Below, one piece after another: positions 1-8,111 of a stretch of DNA of 64,000 nt. Source of the DNA: DATEPR01 sp963780635 (GTDB taxonomy: Bacteria; Actinomycetota; Actinomycetes; Mycobacteriales; Pseudonocardiaceae). Below the pieces are notes generated by a model. The model had not been told where the DNA came from and searched no databases. It saw nothing but the letters and a program-made list of their open reading frames with translations. Within the stretch, counting starts at the first letter, position 1. Each line of letters begins with the position of its first letter. A program made the position numbers and the translations under genes. Location of the stretch: assembly GCA_963780635.1 (NCBI GenBank), contig CAWACW010000014.1, positions 186,001-250,000 of the forward strand, given 5' to 3'.

Positions 1-174
1 GAGCTGATCGACCGCAACGCCGTGCTGCGGCTGCTGGAGGAGCACCGCGCCGGCACGCTGGACCACAGCCGCCGGATCTGGGCGCTGGTCGTGTTCATGA
101 TCTGGCACGGCATCTTCGTCGAGCGCACGATCCGGCCGCGGATCCCCGAGCCGCACTACCCGGTGCGCCTCTAG
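1..174 (+). CDS. asnB: asparagine synthetase (glutamine-hydrolysing), C-terminal end only
   Basis: Frame 1 is open from the first base and ends at TAG 172-174, giving 57 residues. The tail contains ALVVFMIWHGIFVE, the typical end of the ATP-dependent synthetase domain of AsnB-type enzymes, which make asparagine from aspartate and glutamine in the cytosol. The rest of the gene lies upstream of the window. The assignment is supported by the neighbourhood: in M. tuberculosis asnB (Rv2201) precedes adoK (Rv2202c), as here. Only the tail can be judged. Confidence 0.75.
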   Translation, partial: ELIDRNAVLRLLEEHRAGTLDHSRRIWALVVFMIWHGIFVERTIRPRIPEPHYPVRL

Positions 175-195
175 CCGACCCGCGTCGCGTCGACG

Positions 196-345
196 GTCCG
201 GCCGGGGCCGACGAGCTCTGGGCCGACGACGGGGCCGACGGTCCCCCGGTACTGCTGCTGCACCCCGGTATCGCCGACTCGCGCGTCCGGGACCCGGTGC
301 TGCCGCTGCCGGCCGGTTACCGGGTCCTCCGCTGGGACTTCGTAC
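196..345 (+). pseudogene. decayed partial copy of the start of the downstream hydrolase gene
   Basis: The stretch is nearly base-for-base the same as about 454-600, the beginning of the alpha/beta hydrolase gene, offset by about 259 bp with one small indel. It includes the sequence for the oxyanion box HPGI. It lacks a plausible start and the nucleophile region, and similarity fades after the equivalent of residue 50. It sits between the asnB stop and the intact hydrolase, so it is a tandem partial duplication that has not been kept as a gene. Confidence 0.75.
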
Positions 346-432
346 GCCCGAGGCGGTCGGCGACCGTCCGGGCGCTGTCGGCCACCGCCTAATTCCGAGC
401 CGACCAGCCGGTTCGCCGCTAGATTGCGACCC

Positions 433-1200
433 ATGAGCCGTGCGGAGTCGATGGTCAGGATCGGGGCCGACCAGGTCTGGGCCGACGACGGGGGCGACGG
501 TCCCCCGGTACTGCTGCTGCACCCCGGTATCGGCGACTCGCGCGTCTGGGACCCGGTGCTGCCGCTGCTGGCCGGTTACCGGGTCCTCCGCTACGACTGC
601 CGCGGCTACCACCGGTCGCCCGCGTCGACGGAGTCCTACGGGTATCTCGCCGACGCGGTCGCGGTGCTCGACCACTTCGGCCTGAGCAGCGCGACCCTGG
701 TGGGCTGCAGCATGGGCGGCGGCACGGCGGCCGGTCTTGCTCTGGCGGAGGCCTCCCGGGTCGCCGGGCTGGTCCTGCTCTGCCCCGGCATTCCCGGCTA
801 CGAGTCGCCGCTAGAGCCCGAGTTGGCAGCCGAGTACGCCGAAATCGAGGAGTCCAGGGATCTGGAGCGGCTGGTCCAGGTCGGCCTACGGGAGTGGTCG
901 GCAACCGGCGTCGACGAGACGACCACCGACTTGATGCGGGAAGCCGTGGCCGCGTGGGTCGCCGAGGAGCACAACCTGACGGAGGCGGCTCCGGTGTTCG
1001 ACCGGCTCGGCGAGATCACCACGCCGAGCGTGCTGCTGGTCGGCGACCGGGACCGGCAGGCCCTGATCACCGCCAACAAGCAGGCGGCCGCGACGATCCC
1101 CGGCTGCCGGCTCGACGTGCTGCCCGGTGTCGACCACTACCTGCCGCTGCGCGCACCCGAAGCGGTCGCGGCAGCGGTCCGCGAGGTCAACCCGGTCTAG
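433..1200 (+). CDS. alpha/beta hydrolase
   Basis: The protein has 255 residues from ATG 433; an in-frame TTG at 424 is a less likely start. It has the alpha/beta hydrolase order: oxyanion loop HPGIG near residue 30, nucleophile elbow GCSMGG with Ser93, acid Asp205 in GDRD and His235 in VDHY. The substrate cannot be inferred; proline iminopeptidase-like and 3-oxoadipate enol-lactonase-like enzymes share this layout. No signal peptide is visible, so it is probably cytosolic. Its 5' end is partly duplicated just upstream (196-345). Confidence 0.8.
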   Translation: MSRAESMVRIGADQVWADDGGDGPPVLLLHPGIGDSRVWDPVLPLLAGYRVLRYDCRGYHRSPASTESYGYLADAVAVLDHFGLSSATLVGCSMGGGTAAGLALAEASRVAGLVLLCPGIPGYESPLEPELAAEYAEIEESRDLERLVQVGLREWSATGVDETTTDLMREAVAAWVAEEHNLTEAAPVFDRLGEITTPSVLLVGDRDRQALITANKQAAATIPGCRLDVLPGVDHYLPLRAPEAVAAAVREVNPV

Positions 1201-1207
1201 GGGCGCG

Positions 1208-1347
1208 TCCAGCAACCCTCACCGGGTAGTTCCGGCCCAGGCAGGCACCTCGCGGCGTTGTCGTCGGCCCAGTTACAACAGAGGCTCCGTCTTGCGATGC
1301 GCCCACCTGGAACCGGAATTCCACCGGCATGGTTACCGGACACCACC
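1208..1347. repeat. dispersed intergenic repeat, copy 1 (inverted relative to 41511-41658)
   Basis: About 140 bp between the hydrolase and adoK that match the reverse complement of 41511-41658 over most of their length. Shared blocks include GGCGTTGTCGTCGGCCC, CCGTCTTGCG and GCGCCCACCTGGAACC, and AATTCCACCGGCATGGTTAC. No coding capacity is convincing. It looks like a small non-coding or miniature mobile element. Confidence 0.7.
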
Positions 1348-1352
1348 AGCGA

Positions 1353-2331
1353 TCAGGCCGGGAGGGTGGCTTCGATCTCGGCTGCCGCGTCCGGGCCGTA
1401 GGCCTCGGACAACCGGCGCACGGCGGTGGTCCGGTCGAAGGTCCACTCCTGGGTGCCGACGGTCTCCAGCACGAGCACCGCGATCAGCGAGCCGAGCTGC
1501 GCCGCGCGCTCCAGACCGAGGCCGCGGCTCACGCCGGCGAGGAAGCCCGCCCGGAAGCCGTCACCGACGCCGGTCGGGTCGGCCTTGAGCAGTTCGGGCA
1601 CCGCCTGGACCTGGAGCTCCTCGCCGCCGCGGGTGACGATCTCGACACCCTTCTCGCCCAGCGTCGTGATCCGCATGCCCACCGTCGCGAGCACGTCGGC
1701 CTCGGTCCAGCCGGTCTTCTGCAGCAGCAGCCGCCACTCGTAGTCGTTGGTGAACAGGTAGTCGGCACCGGCGACGAACTCGCGCACCTGGTCGCCGGAC
1801 ATCCGGGCCAGCTGCTGCGACGGGTCGACGGCGAACGCGTAGCCTCGCTGCCTGCACTCCTGGGCGTGCCGGACCATCGCCCTCGGGGTCGTCCGGGCTG
1901 ATCATGACCAGCTCCAGCGCTCCGAGCCGCTGCACGAGCGGGGAGATCTCGATCTGCCGGGACTCGGACATCGCACCCGCGTAGAACGAGGCGATCTGGC
2001 ACATGTCCTGGTCGGTCGTGCAGACGAACCGGGCGGTCTGCGCGACCTCGGACACGTGCACGCCGGAGGTGTCCACGCCGTGCCGTTCCAGCCAGGAGCG
2101 GTAGTCGGCGAAGTCGTCGCCCACCGCGCCGACGAGCACCGGCTGACAGCCCAGTACGCCCATGCCGAACGCGATGTTCGCGCCGATCCCGCCACGGCGG
2201 ACGACGAGGTCGTCGACGAGGAAGCTGAGCGACAGGCGATGGATCTGGTCGGCGACGATCTGTTCGCCGAACTTTCCCGGGAAGCTCATCAGATGGTCGG
2301 TGGCGATGCTGCCACTTACCGCAACGGGCAC
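1353..2331 (-). pseudogene. adoK: adenosine kinase (PfkB family), interrupted by one frameshift
   Basis: Two overlapping minus-strand frames together give a complete PfkB kinase very like mycobacterial AdoK, which makes AMP from adenosine. The N-terminal frame has the substrate-lid start SGSIATDHL and GGIGANIAFGMGVLG; the C-terminal frame has DPSQQLARMSG and the catalytic DPTGVGDGFRAGF loop. The frames switch at about 1879-1884, where one extra base in a GGC context moves the codon after ...SPDDPE. Start GTG at 2331 follows an AGGGAG ribosome site and matches the family start. The break is either real inactivation or a sequencing error; everything else is intact. Confidence 0.8.
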
Positions 2332-2489
2332 GGTGGGTCTCCCTGTCGGGCTCGGTTGCGTCGGCTGGGCCGCCACACCGGTCCGGCCCAGCTCGGCAAG
2401 TCACCTGGCCGGGTGGTTGCCGAACATCGCCACACACTACCGAGTAGTACGCCTGTCCGTTGTTCTCAGGTCAATCTACGTTCACAGGC

Positions 2490-2660
2490 GTGACCACTCC
2501 CGAAGCGGACTCGATCGACGAACTGATCGCGGACTGCGCCGACATTCCGGCTGGTGTGCGCACCGCGGCCGCGGTGATCCCGGGACCGCGGGGGGCGACC
2601 GGCTGGACGGTGCCGGACGCGTGCGTCGACCAGGCCCGGCAGCTGGACGACTACCTCTGA
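2490..2660 (+). CDS. small hypothetical protein (56 aa)
   Basis: A GTG-started frame of 56 residues, acidic at its N-terminus (PEADSIDELIADCADIP) and ending in ARQLDDYL. It is divergent from adoK and ends two bases before the stop of the convergent LLM gene. It has coding-like third-position GC but no motif I recognise. An upstream TTG at 2460 is possible. It may be a real small protein; the support is only frame and position. Confidence 0.4.
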   Translation: MTTPEADSIDELIADCADIPAGVRTAAAVIPGPRGATGWTVPDACVDQARQLDDYL

Positions 2661-2661
2661 G

Positions 2662-3558
2662 CTACCGCCCGGACAGCAGCTCGATGACGGGCGCGAAGGC
2701 CGTCATCGCCATGCCGTTGACCGTGATGTAGGACACGCCGAACTGGTCTCGGCGGCGCAGCAGCACGTCCGCCATCTCGGCAGGCGAGCCGTTGAGCGCG
2801 GCGATCAGCTTGTTGTCCACGGCCTGGGACAGGTCCAACCCGAACGCACCGGCCATCCACGGCGGCACTGTGCTGTCGCCCGCCGCGAAGACGTTGACGC
2901 TCAACTCCAGGTCGTCGAACCGGTCACCGGCCTGCTCCCGCACGATGGCGATCTTCTCCGCCAGCTCGGTCTCGCCCGCGCCGCCTGCCACGCCCAGCGC
3001 GACGATGTCCGCCTGCCGCGCGGCGACGCCCAGCAGGGACCGGCCGCTACCGGCCACCATCACCTTCGGGGCGGGCCGCTGCTCAGGCCGCAGCCAGCCC
3101 GCCGGTGCGGGCCGGCCGCCTGCCTGGTCGGCCGCCGCGAAGCTGTCCGCGAAGAGCGTGCGGACCTGGGTGATCGTGTCGCTGACCTGCCGCACCCTGG
3201 CCTTGGGCGAGAGCCACGGCACGCCGAGGAGCGCGGCCTCGGCCTCCGCGTCCGGCCTGCCCGCACCGATGCCCAGCTCGAACCGCCCGCCGGACAACCG
3301 GTCGAGGCTCGCCGTCTCCCACGCGACCATGCCCGGCGTGCGCATCGGTGCGGCCAGCACGAACGTGCCCAGCCGCAGCCGCGTGGTCACGGCGGCCGCG
3401 GCGGGCAGCGAGACGAACGGCGAGCCCACGTTCGGGGTGTCCGGCGACAGCAGGATGTCGTAACCCGCGTCCGCCACCCAGGTCGCCGTCTTGGCCCAGT
3501 CGGCCATGTCCCCGGCCAGCGCCGCCACCACGCCGAACCGGAACGCCCGATCACTCAT
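2662..3558 (-). CDS. LLM-class F420-dependent oxidoreductase
   Basis: 298 residues, a luciferase-like TIM barrel of the F420-using type common in actinobacteria. Visible family signatures are the N-terminal FRFGV strand, LRLGTFVLAAP, SGGRFELGIGAGRP and the VMVAGSGRSLLG strand. It should reduce or oxidise an unknown substrate with F420 or FMN in the cytosol. The ATG at 3558 follows GGAGGCTGGG. A much longer open frame runs upstream through the NlpC/P60 gene on the other strand, but the barrel begins at this ATG. Confidence 0.85.
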   Translation of the reverse strand: MSDRAFRFGVVAALAGDMADWAKTATWVADAGYDILLSPDTPNVGSPFVSLPAAAAVTTRLRLGTFVLAAPMRTPGMVAWETASLDRLSGGRFELGIGAGRPDAEAEAALLGVPWLSPKARVRQVSDTITQVRTLFADSFAAADQAGGRPAPAGWLRPEQRPAPKVMVAGSGRSLLGVAARQADIVALGVAGGAGETELAEKIAIVREQAGDRFDDLELSVNVFAAGDSTVPPWMAGAFGLDLSQAVDNKLIAALNGSPAEMADVLLRRRDQFGVSYITVNGMAMTAFAPVIELLSGR

Positions 3559-3738
3559 CCCCAGCCTCCACTCATCGCCGATTCCCCGGTCACATTCGAT
3601 CATCGCCCGGGCGGCGGCGCGGCGCATCCGCCGGAGGGCGGCACGTCGGATACGCGTCGGGACGTACCCCGAGCAGCCGTTGTACCGAAACTGCCACCCT
3701 CCGTATACGTGCCGTGGCGCGTTCCGTAGCCTGCCCCG

Positions 3739-4764
3739 GTGGCGTCGCACACACTGAAGCGCACGATGCGCGGAGCACTCGCAGCAAGCGCGGTCATCGC
3801 CGCGGTAGGCATGACCTCGGCACCGGCGACAGCCGCTCCACCAGCGGATCCGATGCAGCAGTTCCAGCAGTTGTCCAAGCAGGCGGACATGCTCAACGAG
3901 CAGATCAACAACGCCAAGGTCGCCCTGCAGAACAAGAACACGCAGGTGGCCAAGGCGAACGCCGACATCGCGGCGGCGCAGCGGGCCGAGCGGGCCGCGC
4001 TGGCGCAGGAGAACCAGTTCCGCGGCCAGGTCGACCAGCTCACCGACGCCTCCTTCGAGGGTGCCCGGCTCAACCAGCTGTCCGCACTGCTCACCGGCAC
4101 CTCGGCGAAGGACTTCCTGCAGCGGGCCACCGACCTGCAGGACCTGGCCGCCGACCAGTTCACGACGCTGGACAAGTTCGCCAAGGCCGTGGCCGCTGCC
4201 AAGACGGCCGAGCAGCGCGGCCTGCAGGACAAGCAGGCGGCGCAGACCGCGGCGGCCGCCGCGAAGGCGCTGGTCACGCAGCTCGACACCAAGCACGCCC
4301 AGCTCGAGGCGCAGATCCAGAAGGTGGACCAGGCGCTGCACCAGCTGTCCGCGCAGCAGCAGGAGAGCCTGAACACCGACACTGGCCCGTCGGGCACGTT
4401 CGTCGCGCCGCCGGGCGTCGCGGGCTCTGCCATGCAGTTCGCGCTGGAGCAGCGCGGCAAGCCCTACGAGTACGGCGGCTCCGGCCCCAGCTCGTTCGAC
4501 TGCTCCGGCCTGGTCGACTACGCCTACATGCTGGCGGGCATGGGCGGTCTGCCGCACTCGGCCGCGGCCCTGCAGGGCATGGGCGTCGCCGTGTCACGGG
4601 CCGACTTACGGCCCGGTGACCTGGTGTTCTTCGGCAGCCCGGCTTATCACGTCGGCATCTACGTGGGCAACAACGAGATGGTCAACGCCCCGGACAGCGG
4701 CTCGGTGGTGCGCGTGGAGACGATCTTCAGCGGCTACAGCGGCGCCCGTCGGCTCGGCAGCTGA
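3739..4764 (+). CDS. secreted NlpC/P60 peptidoglycan endopeptidase with coiled-coil stalk
   Basis: 341 residues. Residues 1-33 form a signal peptide ending at ATAAP. Residues about 35-210 are Ala/Gln/Lys-rich heptads, a coiled coil like that of mycobacterial RipA-type and Rv2190c-type proteins. The C-terminal ~110 residues are an NlpC/P60 domain with catalytic Cys255 in DCSGL and His304 in YHVGIYVG. It should cut the D-Glu/mDAP peptide bond in the cell wall. The GTG start is followed at once by basic residues (LKRTMRG), as expected for a secretory leader. Confidence 0.9.
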   Translation: MASHTLKRTMRGALAASAVIAAVGMTSAPATAAPPADPMQQFQQLSKQADMLNEQINNAKVALQNKNTQVAKANADIAAAQRAERAALAQENQFRGQVDQLTDASFEGARLNQLSALLTGTSAKDFLQRATDLQDLAADQFTTLDKFAKAVAAAKTAEQRGLQDKQAAQTAAAAAKALVTQLDTKHAQLEAQIQKVDQALHQLSAQQQESLNTDTGPSGTFVAPPGVAGSAMQFALEQRGKPYEYGGSGPSSFDCSGLVDYAYMLAGMGGLPHSAAALQGMGVAVSRADLRPGDLVFFGSPAYHVGIYVGNNEMVNAPDSGSVVRVETIFSGYSGARRLGS

Positions 4765-4777
4765 CCTCAAGGACGCC

Positions 4778-4813
4778 GAACGCCCCCGCCGATGGAAATC
4801 GGCGGGGGCGTTC
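4778..4813 (+). terminator. perfect 16-bp hairpin after the NlpC/P60 gene
   Basis: GAACGCCCCCGCCGAT, loop GGAA, then the exact reverse complement. It lies between the convergent NlpC/P60 and erpA-like genes. There is no T-run, as is usual for high-GC actinobacterial terminators, and it could serve both strands. Confidence 0.8.
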
Positions 4814-4869
4814 GCGCTTACGGAGCGAAGTGATTCGCCCGGAGCGTCACCCTTCGGGCGACAGACGCG

Positions 4870-5238
4870 TCAGTGGAACGAGTCGCCACAGGCGCAGGAG
4901 CCCTGCGCGTTCGGGTTGTCGATCGTGAAGCCCTGCTTCTCGATGGTGTCCACGAAGTCGATGACGGCGCCCTGCAGGTACGGCGCGCTCATCCGGTCGA
5001 CCGCTACCTTGAGGCCGTTGTACTCGCGGACCAGGTCGCCATCCAGCGTGCGTTCATCGAAGAACAGCTGGTAACGCAGGCCGGAGCAGCCGCCGGGCTG
5101 AACGGCGATGCGCAAGTGCATGTCGTCCCGACCCTCCTGGTCGAGCAGCGCCTTCGCCTTGGCGGCGGCCGTGTCGCTCAGCTCGACACCATGGGTCTGG
5201 ACGGGCGCCGTGCTGGCGGTCGTGGTCTCGGCAGTCAT
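4870..5238 (-). CDS. erpA: A-type iron-sulfur cluster carrier (HesB/ErpA family)
   Basis: 122 residues. The three conserved cysteines are present: Cys51 in PGGCSG and Cys115/Cys117 in SCACG near the C-terminus. The family passes [Fe-S] clusters to apo-proteins in the cytosol; lipoyl synthase LipA, encoded later in this window, is a plausible client. The ATG at 5238 follows AGGGAG. The same gene (Rv2204c) occupies the equivalent place in mycobacteria. Confidence 0.9.
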   Translation of the reverse strand: MTAETTTASTAPVQTHGVELSDTAAAKAKALLDQEGRDDMHLRIAVQPGGCSGLRYQLFFDERTLDGDLVREYNGLKVAVDRMSAPYLQGAVIDFVDTIEKQGFTIDNPNAQGSCACGDSFH

Positions 5239-5392
5239 GACTCTCCCTCGGATCGTGGGCCTGGCCCGTGGGCCGTACGTCCTGTTGCAACGACCAACCT
5301 GCGCACCCACGGGTTTGTTCCCGCTCTCCATGGTGGCACACACTCGGCCATGGCCCGTACCGGCGGGCCCGCCGCTGCCTTACCCTGGTCAT

Positions 5393-6025
5393 GTGAAGTT
5401 CCCGCGCCTGCGTACCGCTGACAGCCCCGCCGACGAGGCCGAGGGTACTGAGGCGGTCGTCACAGAAACCGTCCCCAGCCCTCGCCTCACCCCCGCGAAG
5501 GGCAAGCCCACGCCCAAGCGGCGCGAGGCCGAGGCCCGTCGCCGCGGGCCGGTCGCGCCGCCGCCACGGACGCAGCGGGAGGCGGCCAAGCGGGCGCGCG
5601 GCAACAAGGAACAGCGCCGCAGCGACGCCTCGACGCGCCGGGAGCGGATGGCGGCCGGCGACGACCGCTACCTGATGCCCAGGGACAAGGGCCCGGTGCG
5701 GGCCTACGTGCGCGACATCGTCGACTCCCGCAGGCACCTGGCCGGCCTGTTCATGCCACTGGCGCTGCTGGTGCTGATCGCGATGATCTCGCCGGTCCCC
5801 ACCATCCAGGCCTACGCGGCGCCCGGCACGCTGGTGATCCTGGTGCTGATCGTGGTCGAGGGCATCTACACGGCGCGGACCGTCATCAAGCGGGCGCGGG
5901 CGAAGTTCCCGGACGCCACGGACAGCTCGATGTCGCTCGGCTGGTACTCGTTCGTGCGGGCCAGCCAGGTGCGCAAGCTGCGGGTGCCCAAGCCCAAGGT
6001 GAAGCCCGGCGACTCGGTGCTGTGA
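5393..6025 (+). CDS. DUF3043 membrane protein
   Basis: 210 residues. The first ~110 are charged and rich in Lys, Arg, Pro and Ala (KPTPKRREAEARRR), then come two hydrophobic segments around residues 120-165 (LFMPLALLVLIAMI and LVILVLIVVEGIY) and a basic tail. This matches the actinobacterial DUF3043 family (Rv2206), of unknown function. The GTG at 5393 is the best start because homologues begin at the KFPRLR motif. Divergent from the erpA-like gene. Confidence 0.85.
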   Translation: MKFPRLRTADSPADEAEGTEAVVTETVPSPRLTPAKGKPTPKRREAEARRRGPVAPPPRTQREAAKRARGNKEQRRSDASTRRERMAAGDDRYLMPRDKGPVRAYVRDIVDSRRHLAGLFMPLALLVLIAMISPVPTIQAYAAPGTLVILVLIVVEGIYTARTVIKRARAKFPDATDSSMSLGWYSFVRASQVRKLRVPKPKVKPGDSVL

Positions 6026-6086
6026 CACCTGTGAGGTCGTTCGTCGGCGGTTAGCAGCGCGAACTAGCCGTCGATAGGGTGACGGC

Positions 6087-7073
6087 ATGGAGTTCCGTCG
6101 ACTTGGCCGTAGCGGCCTCTCGGTCAGTGAAATCTCGTACGGCAACTGGCTCACCCACGGTTCGCAGGTCGAGGAGGAGCAGGCCCAGGCGTGCGTACAG
6201 GCCGCCCTGGACGCCGGCATCACCACTTTCGACACCGCCGACGTCTACGCGGGCACCCGTGCCGAGTCGGTGCTCGGCCGCGCCCTCAACGGGCAGCGCC
6301 GGGAGAGCCTGGAGATCTTCACGAAGGTCTACTGGCCCACCGGCACCGGCCCCAACGACCGCGGCCTGAGCCGCAAGCACATCATCGAGTCGGCGCACGC
6401 GTCGCTGCGCCGGCTGCAGACCGACTACGTCGACCTCTACCAGGCGCACCGGTTCGACCGGTCCACGCCGCTGGAGGAGACGTTCCTCGCGTTCGCCGAC
6501 CTGGTCCGGGCAGGCAAGATCCTCTACGTCGGCGTCTCGGAGTGGACGGCGGACGAGATCACCCGCGGTGCCGCGCTGGCCCGTGAGCTGCACGTGCCGC
6601 TGATCTCCAACCAGCCCCAGTACTCGATGCTGTGGCGCGTGATCGAGTCGCAGGTCGTGCCCGCCGCCGAGCGCGAGGGCATGAGCCAGATCGTGTGGTC
6701 GCCGATCGCCCAGGGCGTGCTGACCGGCAAGTACCAGCCGGGCGCGGAGCCGCCCGCCGGTTCCCGGGCCACCGACGACAAGGGCGGCGCCAACATGATC
6801 TCCCGCTTCCTGCGGGACGACGTGCTGACGCGGGTCCAGGCGCTGCGGCCGATCGCCGATGACCTGGGTCTGTCGATGGCCCAGTTGGCGGTCGCGTGGG
6901 TGCTGCAGAACCCGAACGTGGCGTCCGCGATCATCGGCGCGTCCCGGCCGGAGCAGGTCGGCGAGAACGTCAAGGCGGCGGGCGTGACGCTGTCGCAGGA
7001 CGTGCTCACCAAGATCGACGACGTGCTCGGCGACGTCGTCGAGACCGACCCCCGGCGCACCCAGAGCCCGTGA
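6087..7073 (+). CDS. aldo/keto reductase (Kv-beta-like)
   Basis: 328 residues from an ATG about 60 bp after DUF3043. The AKR tetrad is visible: Asp49 and Tyr54 in FDTADVYAG, Lys80 in FTKVYW and His121 in YQAHRFD. NADPH-binding residues lie in the SPIAQGVLTGKY and GASRPEQV regions. It reduces aldehydes or ketones with NADPH; the substrate is unknown. The GPNDRGLSRKHI segment is typical of the potassium-channel-beta-like AKR branch. Confidence 0.88.
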   Translation: MEFRRLGRSGLSVSEISYGNWLTHGSQVEEEQAQACVQAALDAGITTFDTADVYAGTRAESVLGRALNGQRRESLEIFTKVYWPTGTGPNDRGLSRKHIIESAHASLRRLQTDYVDLYQAHRFDRSTPLEETFLAFADLVRAGKILYVGVSEWTADEITRGAALARELHVPLISNQPQYSMLWRVIESQVVPAAEREGMSQIVWSPIAQGVLTGKYQPGAEPPAGSRATDDKGGANMISRFLRDDVLTRVQALRPIADDLGLSMAQLAVAWVLQNPNVASAIIGASRPEQVGENVKAAGVTLSQDVLTKIDDVLGDVVETDPRRTQSP

Positions 7074-7092
7074 TCGAGCGAGCCCGTGATCG

Positions 7093-7119
7093 AGCCCTGC
7101 ACCCGGCCGGGTGCGGGCT
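7093..7119 (+). terminator. hairpin after the aldo/keto reductase gene
   Basis: AGCCC-t-GCACCCGG pairs with CCGGGTGC-g-GGGCT-like sequence, leaving one unpaired base on each arm. It follows the reductase stop by 20 bp and precedes the decayed copy of the convergent small gene. A related GCACCCGGCC hairpin ends the intact small gene at 7266. Confidence 0.55.
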
Positions 7120-7259
7120 CATCGGGCCGTAGACCTCGGCCTCACCGTGCAGCAGCGTGACTCGATCTATCCCCTGTTCCAACAGCTCCGACCACCGCTC
7201 GCCGAACCACGTCTGGGCGTCGGCCTGATCCCCGAACCGCACGTCCGGGCCCGTGATCG
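7099..7259 (-). pseudogene. truncated tandem copy of the 67-aa gene at 7278-7481
   Basis: Reads ITGPDVRFGDQADAQTWFG and onward to VYGPMSPHPAG, nearly the same as residues 16-67 of the adjacent gene. It lacks the first 15 codons and start, and the TGA is lost because the last codons run into GGGTGC. It is therefore a non-functional tandem duplicate of the 3' part of the gene and its hairpin. Confidence 0.75.
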
Positions 7260-7265
7260 AGCCTC

Positions 7266-7293
7266 GCACCCGGCCACTCAGCCGGCCGGGTGC
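7266..7293 (-). terminator. 10-bp perfect hairpin overlapping the stop of the 67-aa gene
   Basis: GCACCCGGCC, eight-base loop ACTCAGCC, GGCCGGGTGC. The loop contains the stop codon of the small minus-strand gene (7278-7280), so termination would occur right at the end of the frame. Confidence 0.6.
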
Positions 7294-7481
7294 AGGCTCA
7301 TCGGGCCGTAGACCTCGGCCTCACCGTGCAGCAGCGTGACCTGATCTATCCCCTGTTCCAGCAGCTCCGACCACCGCTCGCCGAACCACGTCTCGGCGTC
7401 GGCCTGATCCCCGAACCGCACGTCCGGGCCCGTGATCTCGCGGCCGGTCTGGTCCTGGTAACGCCAGCGATACTCCACCAT
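7278..7481 (-). CDS. small conserved actinobacterial protein (67 aa)
   Basis: 67 residues beginning MVEYRWRYQD and containing FGDQADAETWFGERW and LLHGEAEVYGPMSL. It is acidic and Trp/Tyr-rich, with no signal or membrane segment. I recognise it only as the type of small protein that occurs widely in actinobacteria without assigned function. A truncated copy follows it in tandem, which shows the locus has been duplicated. It is divergent from cobU. Confidence 0.65.
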   Translation of the reverse strand: MVEYRWRYQDQTGREITGPDVRFGDQADAETWFGERWSELLEQGIDQVTLLHGEAEVYGPMSLHPAG

Positions 7482-7538
7482 TGGACCAGTCAACCTCGCT
7501 TCGCGCGGTGGCCGAAACCCGAGGAGCAGGAGCTGCCT

Positions 7539-8111
7539 GTGACACATCGCACGCTGGTGCTGGGCGGCACGCGGTCCGGCAAGTCGGCGCACGCGGAGGG
7601 CCTGCTGCCCGCCGACCGGCCCGTCACCTACGTCGCGACCGCGCGCCGCGACCCGGAGGACGCCGAGTGGACAGCGCGGATCGCCGCGCACACGGCCCGC
7701 AGGCCGCCCGCGTGGCGGACCGTCGAGCCCGCGACTCCGAGTGCGCTGGCCGGGTTGATCACCGCAGCGCGGCCCGATGATCCGCCGCTGCTGGTGGACG
7801 ACCTCGCGACCTGGCTCACCGGCGTGCTGGACGACGCGGGTGCGTGGACCGGCGGGGCCGCTGAGCTGGCCGGAGTGGCCCGGTCATCGGCCGACCTCGT
7901 GGCCGCCGTCACCGGTTGTGCTGCCCGATTGGTGCTGGTCTCGGCTGAGGTCGGGCTCGGTGTGGTGCCGGAAACCCGATCTGGCAGGCTTTTCCGGGAC
8001 GAGCTCGGCTCGCTGAACGCGAGCCTGGCCGTGGCGTGCGACGAGGTGCTGCTGCTCGTCGCCGGCATTCCGGTGCCGTTGAAGCAGCCCGAGTCGGAGG
8101 TAGACGGATGA
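7539..8111 (+). CDS. cobU: adenosylcobinamide kinase / guanylyltransferase
   Basis: 190 residues from a GTG behind GGAGCAGGAG. A P-loop GGTRSGKS at residues 9-16, the guanylylated His51 in IAAHTARRP, and the VDDLATWL and LVSAEVGLGVVP motifs identify CobU. It phosphorylates adenosylcobinamide and transfers GMP to give AdoCbi-GDP. Its stop overlaps the cobT start (ATGA), so cobUT is translationally coupled. Confidence 0.92.
   Translation: MTHRTLVLGGTRSGKSAHAEGLLPADRPVTYVATARRDPEDAEWTARIAAHTARRPPAWRTVEPATPSALAGLITAARPDDPPLLVDDLATWLTGVLDDAGAWTGGAAELAGVARSSADLVAAVTGCAARLVLVSAEVGLGVVPETRSGRLFRDELGSLNASLAVACDEVLLLVAGIPVPLKQPESEVDG

Noticed and set aside
3559..3738. c-di-AMP (ydaO) riboswitch before the NlpC/P60 gene
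   Set aside because: Such riboswitches precede related genes in actinobacteria, but I could not find the conserved core sequences in this 180-bp leader.
2662..4557. A 631-residue minus-strand protein covering the LLM and NlpC/P60 regions
   Set aside because: The N-terminal part is the antisense of the well-supported NlpC/P60 gene; the LLM barrel has its own ATG and ribosome site at 3558.
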